64,000 nt of DNA, from NCBI GenBank assembly GCA_902613185.1, contig CACMGP010000001.1, positions 434,001 to 498,000 of the forward strand. The letters are read 5' to 3'. Position 1 is the first letter of the stretch; each line of letters begins with the position of its first letter. The DNA comes from an uncultured Alphaproteobacteria bacterium (GTDB taxonomy: Bacteria; Pseudomonadota; Alphaproteobacteria; HIMB59). Below, in pieces: positions 1 to 8,548 of this stretch. A model generated the notes under the pieces. That model saw only the letters and a program-made list of their open reading frames with translations, was not told the origin of the DNA and did not search any database. Both the position numbers and the translations under genes were made by a program.

Positions 1-314
1 TTTCTTGATAGCATATCAATTTCACCTGACTGAAGAACTGTGAAACGTACTTTTGATGTTGTAGGTACATATTCAACTTTAGAAGCATCACCAAATACAG
101 CAGCTGCTACAGCTCTACATACATCAACATCAATGCCTTCCCAAACACCAGCATCATTTGGAGCACCAAAGCCCGCTAATCCAGTGTTGGAACCACACAT
201 TAATTTTCCTCTCTCTTTAACTAGATCGTGAGTGCTTCCGTGACTTCCAGCAATTGCTGTAGAAACACCTAAAGTTAAAACAAGAGAAATAAACAACGAT
301 TTAATTTTTGTCAT
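1..314 (-). CDS. aapJ: General L-amino acid ABC transporter substrate-binding protein, N-terminal part
   Basis: This is the first 104 codons of a periplasmic binding protein of family 3; the rest lies beyond the left edge. I translated it by hand on the minus strand. It opens with a Sec signal peptide (basic MTKIK, a hydrophobic stretch, then STAIA-G, with likely cleavage after residue 22). The mature part contains LMCGSNTGLAGFG and WEGIDVDVCRAVAAAVFGD, which is the typical AapJ/BztA start. Such proteins bind amino acids and deliver them to an AapQMP-type ABC permease. The ATG at 312-314 follows a strong AGGAGG Shine-Dalgarno sequence about 6 bases upstream, which fixes the start. The exact substrate cannot be read from this fragment. 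Confidence 0.88.
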   Translation of the reverse strand, partial: MTKIKSLFISLVLTLGVSTAIAGSHGSTHDLVKERGKLMCGSNTGLAGFGAPNDAGVWEGIDVDVCRAVAAAVFGDASKVEYVPTTSKVRFTVLQSGEIDMLSR

Positions 315-437
315 CGTTTCCTCCTTATATATATAAGCCTCGGCAGTATAGACCTATCTTGAGTGAAACTAAAATATAAAAATACTAAATAATGCCTTTA
401 TTTTTGCGGCAATTTATTAGAAATTTTGATCTCTGAC

Positions 438-1604
438 TTAATCTTGATGAAATTGGTCCCTTGTATATGTCTTGTCTTGTACATCACTTAATTCCAAATG
501 ACTTCTATTACATAGAATTAGATCAGAGTCTTTTTTGAATAATTCTAAGTCTTCATATACCTCAGAGTTAAAAAATTGTTTTTCTTTGATCAAAGGTTCG
601 TAAACTATCACTTTAATACCCTTAGCTTTTATTCTTTTCATGATCCCTTGCATACTTGACTCTCTTATATTGTCTGATCCCTCTTTCATAACCAATCTAT
701 AGACTCCAACTGTTTTAGGATTTAATTTTGATATTTCTGAGCCAATAAAATCTTTTCGCATTGAATTAGACTCTATTATTGCTTCCATAATTTTTTGTGG
801 GACCTTGTCAAAATTTGCTAATAATTGTTTTGTATCTTTTGGGAGACAATATCCACCATATCCAAACGAAGGATTATTATAAAAATCACCTATTCTAGGA
901 TCTAAACTAACAGATTTTATAATTTCTTTAGTATTTAATTTTCTTGATATTGCAAATGTGTCAAGTTCATTGAAAAATGTCACTCTCATTGCTAGGTAAG
1001 CATTGGAAAATAATTTTGATGACTCAGCTTCAGTAGAATTTGTATAGATAGTTTGAACATTTTTGTCTATTGCTGCATCTGATAATAATTTAGCAAACTG
1101 TTTACCTTTTTTGGATTTTGATCCAATTACTATTCTTGAGGGATATAGGCTATCATTTAAAGCTCTACCCTCTCTTAAAAATTCAGGTACAAAAATAATT
1201 TCAAGATCTTGATATTCTTTTTGAATTTTTTTAACGTATCCAACAGGTATAGTAGAGCGAATGATTACACATGGAGTGGACTCAGATTTTTGAATATTTT
1301 CTAATGTTTTCTCAATTGAGGTTGTATCAAATTGATTTGTATCAATATCGTAATTTGTTGGAGTAGCTATGATTACAAAATTGAAATCATTAACTTTGCT
1401 TGGGAAGTTTTTGGAAGCAATTAAATTTAATTTTTTTGTATTTAAAAAATCTTTAATATCTTTATCATCAATTGCAGATATTCCATTTACAAGATTATTT
1501 GATTTTGTAAAGTCCAAATCGTAACATGTAACCTCATTTTTTTGGGCTAAAAGAACAGCATTTGCTGTACCAACATAACCAAGGCCTACAACTAATATTT
1601 TCAA
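438..1604 (-). CDS. ugd: UDP-glucose 6-dehydrogenase
   Basis: This enzyme oxidises UDP-glucose twice with NAD+ to give UDP-glucuronate, a precursor of acidic surface sugars. It has 388 residues, like the short E. coli Ugd type. The Rossmann motif GLGYVG is at residues 7-12. The conserved helix KLFSNAYLAMR is near residue 197. The catalytic cysteine is C253 in GYGGYCLPKDTKQ. The start is a TTG at 1602-1604, accepted because the Rossmann strand begins directly after it and no ATG lies nearby. It stands alone, divergent from fhs. The UDP-glucuronate 4-epimerase at 42795-43802 could use its product. A second, different nucleotide-sugar dehydrogenase lies at 13256-14536. Confidence 0.93.
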   Translation of the reverse strand: MKILVVGLGYVGTANAVLLAQKNEVTCYDLDFTKSNNLVNGISAIDDKDIKDFLNTKKLNLIASKNFPSKVNDFNFVIIATPTNYDIDTNQFDTTSIEKTLENIQKSESTPCVIIRSTIPVGYVKKIQKEYQDLEIIFVPEFLREGRALNDSLYPSRIVIGSKSKKGKQFAKLLSDAAIDKNVQTIYTNSTEAESSKLFSNAYLAMRVTFFNELDTFAISRKLNTKEIIKSVSLDPRIGDFYNNPSFGYGGYCLPKDTKQLLANFDKVPQKIMEAIIESNSMRKDFIGSEISKLNPKTVGVYRLVMKEGSDNIRESSMQGIMKRIKAKGIKVIVYEPLIKEKQFFNSEVYEDLELFKKDSDLILCNRSHLELSDVQDKTYTRDQFHQD

Positions 1605-1741
1605 TTAATTCAAAGTATTACATTTAAGTTATTGAACAACGACTTTTTTTGTAATGATTTCCAATGCGACATATAGGCTTAAAATATTTGGGGATTTTTA
1701 GATTTTTTGTATTTAAATAGCTTAATTGTGATAAAAGTTAT

Positions 1742-1758
1742 TGGTATATTGTATACCA
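1742..1758. promoter_or_regulatory. Perfect 7-3-7 inverted repeat upstream of fhs
   Basis: TGGTATA, a 3-base TTG spacer and TATACCA form a perfect dyad ending 27 bases before the fhs start codon. A possible -35 box (TTGTGA, 1726-1731) lies upstream, and the dyad covers the place where a -10 box would fall, so an operator is plausible. The stem is AT-rich and has no following T-run, so a terminator is unlikely. The regulator is unknown, and the promoter assignment is inference. Confidence 0.4.
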
Positions 1759-1785
1759 CATTTTTGTGAAAGGATCCTAATTTAG

Positions 1786-3456
1786 ATGTCTGATATTGAA
1801 ATAGCAAGAGCAGCAAAAAAAATGCATATAAGAGATGTTGCAGAAAAAATAAATATACCAGAGGAGAGTTTAATTCCTTATGGGCATGATATTGCAAAAA
1901 TTAACTTTGATTTCATTGAAAAATCAAAATCAAATTCTGACGGAAAATTGATACTTGTTACAGCAATAAGCCCGACACCTGCAGGAGAAGGAAAAACAAC
2001 AACTTCTGTTGGTCTTAATGATGGATTAAATGCTATTGGAAAAAAATCAATTGTTTGTTTAAGAGAGCCTAGCCTAGGTCCTAATTTTGGAATGAAAGGT
2101 GGAGCAGCAGGTGGTGGTTATGCCCAAGTCATTCCAATGGAAGAAATTAATTTGCATTTTACTGGAGATTTTCACGCAATTACAACAGCTCACAATCTAC
2201 TTTCATCTTTAATTGATAATCATATTTATTGGGGTAATGATTTAGAAATTGATCAAAGGAGAATAACTTGGGGAAGAGTTGTAGACTTAGGTGATCGAGC
2301 ACTTCGTAAAGTAAATGTTAATTTAGGAGGTATATCAAATGGATTTCCTAGAGAGGATAAATTTGATATTACCGTTGCCAGTGAAATAATGGCAATATTC
2401 TGTTTAGCGACAAGTATTGAAGATCTTCAAAAGAGAATTGGTGATATAATTGTTGCTTACAAAAGAGATAAGTCACCTATTTACGCTAGAGATGTTAAAG
2501 CTGACGGTCCTATGACAGTTCTTTTAAAAAATGCCTTGATGCCTAATCTTGTGCAAACTTTAGAAAACAATCCTGCAATTATTCATGGAGGTCCTTTTGC
2601 AAACATAGCCCATGGTTGTAATACGGTTATTGCCACTCAAACTGGTTTAAAACTTGCAGATTATGTTGTTACTGAAGCTGGATTTGGAGCTGACTTAGGA
2701 GCTGAAAAATTTTTAGACATAAAATGCAGAAAAGCTGGGTTAAAACCAAATGCTGTAGTAATTGTTGCTACAGTTAGAGCCTTGAAATCTCATGGAGGTG
2801 TAGAAAAAACAAACTTAAATGATGAAAATGTTGATGCAGTTGAAAAAGGATTTTCCAATCTTGAACGTCATATTGAAAATATACAGTCTTTCGGTCTTCA
2901 AGTTATTGTTGCCATAAATTCTTTCACTTTAGACACTGAGGCTGAAAGCAATGTGATTTCTAAAAATTGTGAAAAATTAGGTGTTAAAGCTATTCACTGT
3001 TCTCATTGGGCAAACGGTAGTAAAGGTACAAAAGAGCTAGCTGAAGAGGTTGTCAAAATTGCAGAGTCTAGTGATATTTCAAAATTTAAATTTACATATG
3101 AAGAAAATACATCATTAGAAGAAAAAATAAGATCCGTAGCTCAAAAAATTTACAGAGCTGATGATATTGTTATTGATAAAGCAATAAGTGACCAACTTAA
3201 AGGCTTTGAAGATAGTGGATATGGTAAGTTACCTGTCTGTATTGCTAAAACTCAGTATAGCTTTTCCACTAATCCTTCTCTCAGAGGGGCCCCAAAAGGA
3301 TTTACTGTCCCAATAAGAGAAGTAAGGCTCTCTGCTGGTGCTGGATTTATTGTTGTAGTAACAGGGGCTATAATGACAATGCCAGGATTGCCTAGAGTTC
3401 CAAGTGCAAATTCGATTGTATTGGACAAAAAAGGTCTTATTCAAGGTTTATTCTAA
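1786..3456 (+). CDS. fhs: Formate--tetrahydrofolate ligase
   Basis: This cytoplasmic enzyme makes 10-formyl-tetrahydrofolate from formate, ATP and THF, feeding one-carbon units into purine synthesis and the formyl-methionine pool or running in reverse for C1 oxidation. The 556-residue protein has the usual family length. The N-terminus carries the family P-loop [10 protein letters not shown] (residues 64-73). Further family blocks include the glycine-rich [15 protein letters not shown] near residue 96 and the C-terminal [17 protein letters not shown] region. AGGA at 1771-1774 lies 11 bases before the ATG. The dyad at 1742-1758 may regulate it. It heads a rightward run with apaG and trkH, although a common function with them is not obvious. 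Confidence 0.96.
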   Translation: MSDIEIARAAKKMHIRDVAEKINIPEESLIPYGHDIAKINFDFIEKSKSNSDGKLILVTAISPTPAGEGKTTTSVGLNDGLNAIGKKSIVCLREPSLGPNFGMKGGAAGGGYAQVIPMEEINLHFTGDFHAITTAHNLLSSLIDNHIYWGNDLEIDQRRITWGRVVDLGDRALRKVNVNLGGISNGFPREDKFDITVASEIMAIFCLATSIEDLQKRIGDIIVAYKRDKSPIYARDVKADGPMTVLLKNALMPNLVQTLENNPAIIHGGPFANIAHGCNTVIATQTGLKLADYVVTEAGFGADLGAEKFLDIKCRKAGLKPNAVVIVATVRALKSHGGVEKTNLNDENVDAVEKGFSNLERHIENIQSFGLQVIVAINSFTLDTEAESNVISKNCEKLGVKAIHCSHWANGSKGTKELAEEVVKIAESSDISKFKFTYEENTSLEEKIRSVAQKIYRADDIVIDKAISDQLKGFEDSGYGKLPVCIAKTQYSFSTNPSLRGAPKGFTVPIREVRLSAGAGFIVVVTGAIMTMPGLPRVPSANSIVLDKKGLIQGLF

Positions 3457-3501
3457 TATCTATTTTGTATTAAAAGCATTTAAATTAGTTATATTACATG
3501 A

Positions 3502-3894
3502 ATGTATTCTAAAACGACTTATGGTGTAACTGTAACTGTAACACCGTATTTTTTAGATGATCAATCTTCGCATCAAGAGGGTCACTATGTTTGGGCTTAT
3601 CAGGTCAATATAAAAAACTCATCATCAAATACTATAAAATTGAACCACCGCAATTGGGTAGTTATAGATGCTAACGGTAAAATTATGAATATTCAAGGTG
3701 AAGGGGTAGTTGGTGAATTTCCAGTTCTTCAGCCCGGAGAGAGTTTTGAATATACTAGTGGCACTCCTCTAAAAACCACAAATGGTTTCATGCAAGGTTT
3801 TTATCTCGTTTCTCAGAATAATGGAGAGCAGCTAAAAATTGATATTCCTACATTTTCTCTCGACAGCCCATATGGGAAAAAAAATTTACACTAA
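3502..3894 (+). CDS. apaG: ApaG-domain protein
   Basis: This is a 130-residue single-domain protein of the ApaG family, which has an immunoglobulin-like beta fold. The family is linked by genetics in enterobacteria to Co2+/Mg2+ efflux, but its molecular role is still uncertain. The diagnostic block GEGVVGEFPVLQPGESFEYT, with the pyrophosphate-like GxGxxG motif, lies at about residues 71-90. YGVTVTVTPYFL and YLVSQNNGEQLKIDIPTFSL match the first and last strands of the family. It lies 45 bases after fhs and 11 bases before trkH, so cotranscription is likely. No strong ribosome binding site is visible. An earlier ATG at 3498 opens only a four-codon frame. Confidence 0.92.
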   Translation: MYSKTTYGVTVTVTPYFLDDQSSHQEGHYVWAYQVNIKNSSSNTIKLNHRNWVVIDANGKIMNIQGEGVVGEFPVLQPGESFEYTSGTPLKTTNGFMQGFYLVSQNNGEQLKIDIPTFSLDSPYGKKNLH

Positions 3895-3905
3895 TATCGT
3901 CTTAA

Positions 3906-5354
3906 ATGTTGAATTTTAAACCAATTGCCCTAGTTGGTGGTACGGTTGTATGTGCAGTTGGGTTTCTTCTATTCATTCCTATGATAACAGAATTAATTTA
4001 TAGGACTGAGTCTTGGCAATCTTATTTTGTTCCAATTCTTTTATACATCATTGTTGGTGGCTCTTTGGTTATTACTAATAGAAATGTTGAATTGAAGATT
4101 TCAACTAAAGAAGCTTTTTTAATTACTGTTCTTTCATGGTTGCTTCTGGGAATTTTATGTGCAGTACCATTCATCTACACCAAGACAAACCTAACAGTTG
4201 TAGATGCTTTTTTTGAGTCTATGAGTGGTATCACTACAACGGGTGCAACAGTTCTTAATAATTTAGACGAACTACCTAAGGGAATACTTATATGGAGAGC
4301 ACTACTGCAGTGGTTAGGTGGAATTGGAATTGTTGTAATTGCATTGGTAATTTTACCTTTTCTAAGAATAGGAGGTATGCAGCTCTTTCACTTGGAAGGT
4401 GATGATCCTTATGACAAATTTTTGCCTAAAATCTCATCTGTAGTGAAAAAAATAATTATTGTTTATACCTCTCTGACCGCAATTTTATTTATTCTTTATT
4501 ATTTAAATCACATGACTCTATTTGATGCACTTGCACACAGCTTTACTACTATTTCAACAGGAGGGTTTTCAACTCACGATAACTCCTTTGCCTATTTTCA
4601 AAATACATCTTTACTAAATATTGCAATTATTTTTATGATTTTTGGAAGTTTTCCTTTTTTACTCCTCGCACAAATGAGTTTGACAAATATTTCTTCTTTG
4701 ATTAGAGATAATCAAATCAGACTTTTTTTAAGCATTTTGGTTTTAGCTATAGTTTCAATTTATTATTTCGCTCAATCTTATGTAGATGGCAATACCCTCC
4801 AAAAACTATCCACTATTAGTTTTAATACAATCTCTATTATTTCAGGTACAGGCTACATTAGTAGTAATTTTGAAAAATGGGGTAATTACGCATCAGTTTT
4901 ATTTCTACTACTTATGTTTATTGGGGGATGTGCTGGTTCTACTACAGGTGGTTTAAAAGTTTTTCGTTTTCAAATTCTGTTTAAATTTATTATTCTTCAT
5001 CTAAAAAAAATGTTGCAGCCTCACATTATAATGACTGCACAATTCAATGGCAAGAAAGTTACTGAGTCTACTTACGAGTCAGTGGTTATATTTTTTTTTG
5101 TTTATATTTTTACATTCTCTGTCTCATCACTTTTACTATCATTTAGTGGTCTTGACTTTTTAACTTGTATTTCAGCAGCAGCATCTTCAATTTCTAATGT
5201 TGGTCCAGGTTTAGGGGAAATTATTGGCCCAGATGGCAACTATAGCAGTCTTACAAATTACTCAAAGCTTGTTCTTGTATTGACTATGTTTCTCGGAAGA
5301 CTAGAAATGTTAACAATATTTGTTTTATTATTGCCCTCTTTTTGGAAAAATTAA
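3906..5354 (+). CDS. trkH: Trk-type potassium uptake transmembrane protein
   Basis: This inner-membrane K+ channel/transporter subunit has 482 residues, essentially the E. coli TrkH length. The four pore-loop repeats are visible: GITTTGATV near residues 108-116, TTISTGGFSTHD, ISIISGTGYIS and ISNVGPGLGEI. Multiple hydrophobic helices surround them. The last motif, followed by a short end (LLLPSFWKN), completes the family architecture, so the gene is intact. K+ flux in this family needs the cytoplasmic regulator TrkA, which is not in the window. It lies 11 bases downstream of apaG and 20 bases upstream of the sialic-acid genes, at the border between housekeeping and polysaccharide functions. 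Confidence 0.95.
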   Translation: MLNFKPIALVGGTVVCAVGFLLFIPMITELIYRTESWQSYFVPILLYIIVGGSLVITNRNVELKISTKEAFLITVLSWLLLGILCAVPFIYTKTNLTVVDAFFESMSGITTTGATVLNNLDELPKGILIWRALLQWLGGIGIVVIALVILPFLRIGGMQLFHLEGDDPYDKFLPKISSVVKKIIIVYTSLTAILFILYYLNHMTLFDALAHSFTTISTGGFSTHDNSFAYFQNTSLLNIAIIFMIFGSFPFLLLAQMSLTNISSLIRDNQIRLFLSILVLAIVSIYYFAQSYVDGNTLQKLSTISFNTISIISGTGYISSNFEKWGNYASVLFLLLMFIGGCAGSTTGGLKVFRFQILFKFIILHLKKMLQPHIIMTAQFNGKKVTESTYESVVIFFFVYIFTFSVSSLLLSFSGLDFLTCISAAASSISNVGPGLGEIIGPDGNYSSLTNYSKLVLVLTMFLGRLEMLTIFVLLLPSFWKN

Positions 5355-5374
5355 TATAAGTTGAAGTATCTTAG

Positions 5375-6070
5375 ATGAAAAAAAATTTGGCAATCATACC
5401 TATTAGATCTGGCAGTAAAAGAATCAAAAATAAAAATATAAAAATTTTTAATAGAAAACCACTTGTATATAATGCAATTAATACAGCACTTAAATCTAAA
5501 TTATTTGAAAAAATAGTTATTTCATCAGATAGCTCGAAATATTTAAATTTAATAAAAGACGGCTTTAATAGTAATAAAGTTTTGGATTATTTAAAAAGAA
5601 CACATAAAATTTCGAGTAATCTATCGAATACAGAATTGGCAATTGATCATGCAATTAAATTTTTTCAAAATTATGATAATATTTTTTTAATACAAGCAAC
5701 TTCCCCATTATTACAATATAGTGATTTAATAAATGGGTACAAAAAATTTAAAAATTCCAATTTAGACTCACTTTTTAGTTGTTATATATCTGGCTCTTTT
5801 ATTTGGAGTTATAAAAATGATAAATTTAAACCAGAAAATTATAACTTTAAGAATAGACCTATGTCTCAAAGTTTTAAAAATAAAAAAATTATTGAAAACG
5901 GTGCTTTTTATATATTCAAATATCAAAAATATTTAAAATTTAGAAACAGACTTTTTGGAAATATTGGTTTTTATGAGATGAATAAATATCTTTCAATTGA
6001 TATTGATAACATTAATGACTTTAAGATTGCTGAGTTTATCAATAAAAATATAAAGTATTTTAAAAATTAA
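5375..6070 (+). CDS. neuA: Acylneuraminate cytidylyltransferase-like protein
   Basis: The family activates a nonulosonic (sialic-type) acid with CTP to CMP-sugar. The 231-residue protein starts with the nucleotide-binding loop IPIRSGSKRIKNKNI (residues 8-22), a diverged form of the PARGGSKGxxxKNI motif. It then has KIVISSDS and the acceptor-side block ENGAFYIFKYQKYL, which fits NeuA better than the pseudaminic-acid enzyme PseF. The end YEMNKYLSIDIDNINDFKIAE is typical of the family. Codon use is extremely AT-rich, more so than trkH just upstream, which hints at a different history. It is followed by a NeuB-type synthase. Which nonulosonic acid is activated cannot be read. Confidence 0.85.
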   Translation: MKKNLAIIPIRSGSKRIKNKNIKIFNRKPLVYNAINTALKSKLFEKIVISSDSSKYLNLIKDGFNSNKVLDYLKRTHKISSNLSNTELAIDHAIKFFQNYDNIFLIQATSPLLQYSDLINGYKKFKNSNLDSLFSCYISGSFIWSYKNDKFKPENYNFKNRPMSQSFKNKKIIENGAFYIFKYQKYLKFRNRLFGNIGFYEMNKYLSIDIDNINDFKIAEFINKNIKYFKN

Positions 6071-6131
6071 TTGCACAGTAATGAAAAAACTAGTCATAAA
6101 ATTAATTTAAAAATGTATTATTAGAAAAAAA

Positions 6132-7016
6132 ATGACAAACACAAATGTAATAGCTGAAATAGGTTGCAATCATAAAGGAGATATAAAAATTGCAAAAAAA
6201 ATGATTGAAACTGCTAGTAAATTTTGTAATGCAAAAATTGTTAAGTTTCAAAAAAGGAATAACAAGATTTTATTGTCAGATAAATTCGATCAACCACATC
6301 CTGTTCCTGAAAATGCATATGGTAAATCTTATGGTTTACACAGAGAGTTTTTAGAATTTAATATTGATCAGCACCAAGAACTTATGGAGTACTCTAAAGA
6401 TTTGGGTGTGACTTATTCATGTTCTGTTTGGGATATCGTAAGTTGTAAAGAGATTTGTGCGTTAAATCCAAAATTTATAAAGATTCCATCAGCAAAAAAT
6501 TTAAATTTCGATATGCACAAATACTTGATAGATGAGTTTGATGGTGAAATACATATTTCAACTGGAATGACGACTAAATCTGAAATTAAAAAGATTGTTG
6601 ATTTCTACAAAGATCGTAATAGAGCAAATAATATTGTTCTTTATTTATGCACATCAAATTATCCTGTTGAAATTAAAGATTTATGTTTGCTAGAAATTAA
6701 AAATTTGTTTGAAAACTTCGGAAATATTGTTAATTCAATCGGTTTCTCTGGTCATCATACTGGTATTTCGAGCGATATAGCAGCTCATACAATAGGAAAA
6801 TTATCTTCCTTAAATACAAAAGCAAAATTTAGCTACATAGAGAGACATTTTACTCTCAACAGAGCTTGGAAAGGTACTGATCATGCTGCTAGTCTTGAAC
6901 CAGATGGATTAAGAAGATTGATTAGAAATATTAATGATAATGAAATTGCCCTAACTTACAAAGATAAAGATATCTTAGACGTTGAACTAGAACAATTAAA
7001 AAAACTAAAGCGCTAA
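6132..7016 (+). CDS. neuB: N-acetylneuraminate synthase family protein without SAF domain
   Basis: This is a TIM-barrel enzyme that condenses phosphoenolpyruvate with an N-acylated hexosamine to form a nonulosonic acid. Family marks are VIAEIGCNHKGDIKIAKKMI at residues 5-24, VKFQKRN, YGLHREFLEFNIDQHQEL, FIKIPSA, ISTGMTT and IGFSGHHTG, then IERHFTLNRAWKGTDHAAS. The protein is 294 residues and stops soon after the barrel. The C-terminal SAF (antifreeze-like) domain of E. coli-type NeuB (about 346 residues) is absent. No frameshift is evident, so this looks like the short NeuB subgroup. The downstream gene is convergent. A hydrolysing UDP-GlcNAc 2-epimerase (NeuC) was not found in the window. 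Confidence 0.88.
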   Translation: MTNTNVIAEIGCNHKGDIKIAKKMIETASKFCNAKIVKFQKRNNKILLSDKFDQPHPVPENAYGKSYGLHREFLEFNIDQHQELMEYSKDLGVTYSCSVWDIVSCKEICALNPKFIKIPSAKNLNFDMHKYLIDEFDGEIHISTGMTTKSEIKKIVDFYKDRNRANNIVLYLCTSNYPVEIKDLCLLEIKNLFENFGNIVNSIGFSGHHTGISSDIAAHTIGKLSSLNTKAKFSYIERHFTLNRAWKGTDHAASLEPDGLRRLIRNINDNEIALTYKDKDILDVELEQLKKLKR

Positions 7017-7074
7017 TTTTTTTCTTTTTTGATAAAAGACTATTAACAGATCTCAGTTTTATTAAAATATAAAA

Positions 7075-7587
7075 TTAAATTTTAGATTTCAAATCTTTGC
7101 TGAGTCTTATGACTAAATCTGTTTGAGTATTTGTAATAATTGTTTCAAATTCTTTAATTGTAAAATCACCTTTTAAAGTACCATATGCTGATACAGTACC
7201 TTCAATAAACTGTTTTTTTGATAAAAGTGGTTTACTTAAAATTAAATTAAATGACAATGTGATATCAACTCTTTTTCCATCATCTATCAGTGAAATTTCT
7301 TCTGCATAATTAGAAATTTTAAATATCATATCTCCGTCAAAACCATTAATCTTAACCTTCTTATCAAACCAATTTGATATTAATTTCAGAATATGTTCTG
7401 GGAGTTTTTCCTCAACAAGTAATTTTTTTTCAACAACATCAAAGGATATTGTTTCAAATTCTGGTTTTATTGGATCAATAAATGATCCGTTGGCTTTGCA
7501 ACCAACAACAAATAAAAAAATTATTGAGAATAATAAACTATACATTTTCTTTATATAAGAATAAATACGATTAGAGTTATTTCTCAT
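7075..7587 (-). CDS. Putative outer-membrane-type lipoprotein of unknown function
   Basis: I do not recognise a named family. The 170-residue product has an N-terminal hydrophobic segment ending in a lipobox-like FVVGC (C30), so it is probably lipidated and exported. The rest looks like a small soluble beta-rich domain (VDITLSFNLILSKPL, FIEGTVSAYGTLKGDFTI). Its ATG overlaps the argF stop codon in an ATGA arrangement (7584-7587), which favours this start and translational coupling. A start at M15 would give a more ordinary 16-residue signal peptide. The arrangement suggests shared expression with argF but not a shared pathway. Confidence 0.65.
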   Translation of the reverse strand: MRNNSNRIYSYIKKMYSLLFSIIFLFVVGCKANGSFIDPIKPEFETISFDVVEKKLLVEEKLPEHILKLISNWFDKKVKINGFDGDMIFKISNYAEEISLIDDGKRVDITLSFNLILSKPLLSKKQFIEGTVSAYGTLKGDFTIKEFETIITNTQTDLVIRLSKDLKSKI

Positions 7588-8447
7588 TGATATATAAACT
7601 GTAATAATTTTTTTTGTACAATCATTCGATTATAGGCTTGTTTCCAAACTATAGATTTAGGACTTTGAAATACTTCTTTACTTACCTCTAATTCTACCTT
7701 CGCAGGTAGGCAATGCATAAAAATACTGTTTTGGGATGTTTTAGACATTAGCTCTGATGTAACTTTGTACGGTTTAAGAAGAGATACTTTTTCGTCACTA
7801 TCTTCATCATTCATAGAGACAAATACGTCAGTCATCACACAATTTACTGACTGTATATCAATATGATCAATGTGACTAACGACAGAAATATTTGAATTAA
7901 ATTGCCATTTTTTATTTTTACTCAAAGACTGCGGTGTACATATGGTTAGTTTTAGATTTTCAATTAAATTTAAGGCTTCACATAAACTAAAGCATACATT
8001 ATTCATATCGCCCATCCATAAAATGTGAACATTTAGTGAACCAAAGTGCTCTTCAAGTGTGTATAAATCACTTAAAATTTGGCAAGGGTGAGAGGTGTCG
8101 CTTAAAGCATTTATAATTGGTTTTTCAAAATACGATGAAGCTTGAATAAGTTTTTGGTGACTATTAGTTCGATAAACTAAACCATCTAGGTAACAATTTA
8201 ATGCACGAAAAGTATCTTCAAAACTTTCATCACGACTAATATTAAGTTCTTCAAATTTTATATCAACTGTATTGCCACCAAGGCTTGAGATACCAACAGT
8301 AAATGACAATCGAGTACGAGTTGAATATTTTTCAAACAATAAACCGATATTTTTATTTTTTAGACATTTAATCTCTTCATTAATTCTTAAAATAGATAAT
8401 ATTTTTTCTTTTGAAAGATCAGAAATATTAAAAAAGTTTTTTTTCAT
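7584..8447 (-). CDS. argF: Ornithine carbamoyltransferase
   Basis: The enzyme transfers the carbamoyl group from carbamoyl phosphate to ornithine to form citrulline in arginine synthesis, in the cytoplasm. The carbamoyl-phosphate loop STRTR is at residues 42-46, HPCQ at 120-123 and HCLPA at 245-249. The ornithine loop, commonly DxxxSMG, here reads DVFVSMNDE. At 287 residues it is shorter than most family members (about 305-335), consistent with a streamlined genome. The missing length is spread over loops and none of the catalytic motifs is lost. It is the first gene of a leftward pair with the lipoprotein gene. The 101 bases upstream are AT-rich with no clear operator. Confidence 0.93.
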   Translation of the reverse strand: MKKNFFNISDLSKEKILSILRINEEIKCLKNKNIGLLFEKYSTRTRLSFTVGISSLGGNTVDIKFEELNISRDESFEDTFRALNCYLDGLVYRTNSHQKLIQASSYFEKPIINALSDTSHPCQILSDLYTLEEHFGSLNVHILWMGDMNNVCFSLCEALNLIENLKLTICTPQSLSKNKKWQFNSNISVVSHIDHIDIQSVNCVMTDVFVSMNDEDSDEKVSLLKPYKVTSELMSKTSQNSIFMHCLPAKVELEVSKEVFQSPKSIVWKQAYNRMIVQKKLLQFIYQ

Positions 8448-8548
8448 TTTTCAATTACCATATCTTTGATTATTACTATAAATTTAATTTTTGAAATATT
8501 ATATTATCAATAAAGATAAAGTATAAAATTTATTTTTTTTTACAAGTT

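Noticed and set aside
40-231. 63-codon plus-strand reading frame
   Set aside because: It is the antisense shadow of the AapJ-like gene, whose minus-strand frame has a signal peptide, a strong ribosome binding site and family motifs.
1605-1785. Possible riboswitch in the ugd-fhs gap
   Set aside because: Only a short AT-rich dyad is visible; there is no extended stem structure or terminator-like hairpin.
6132-7016. neuB considered as a truncated pseudogene
   Set aside because: The barrel is complete, there is no frameshift remnant of a SAF domain in the following bases, and short NeuB-like proteins of this style are known.
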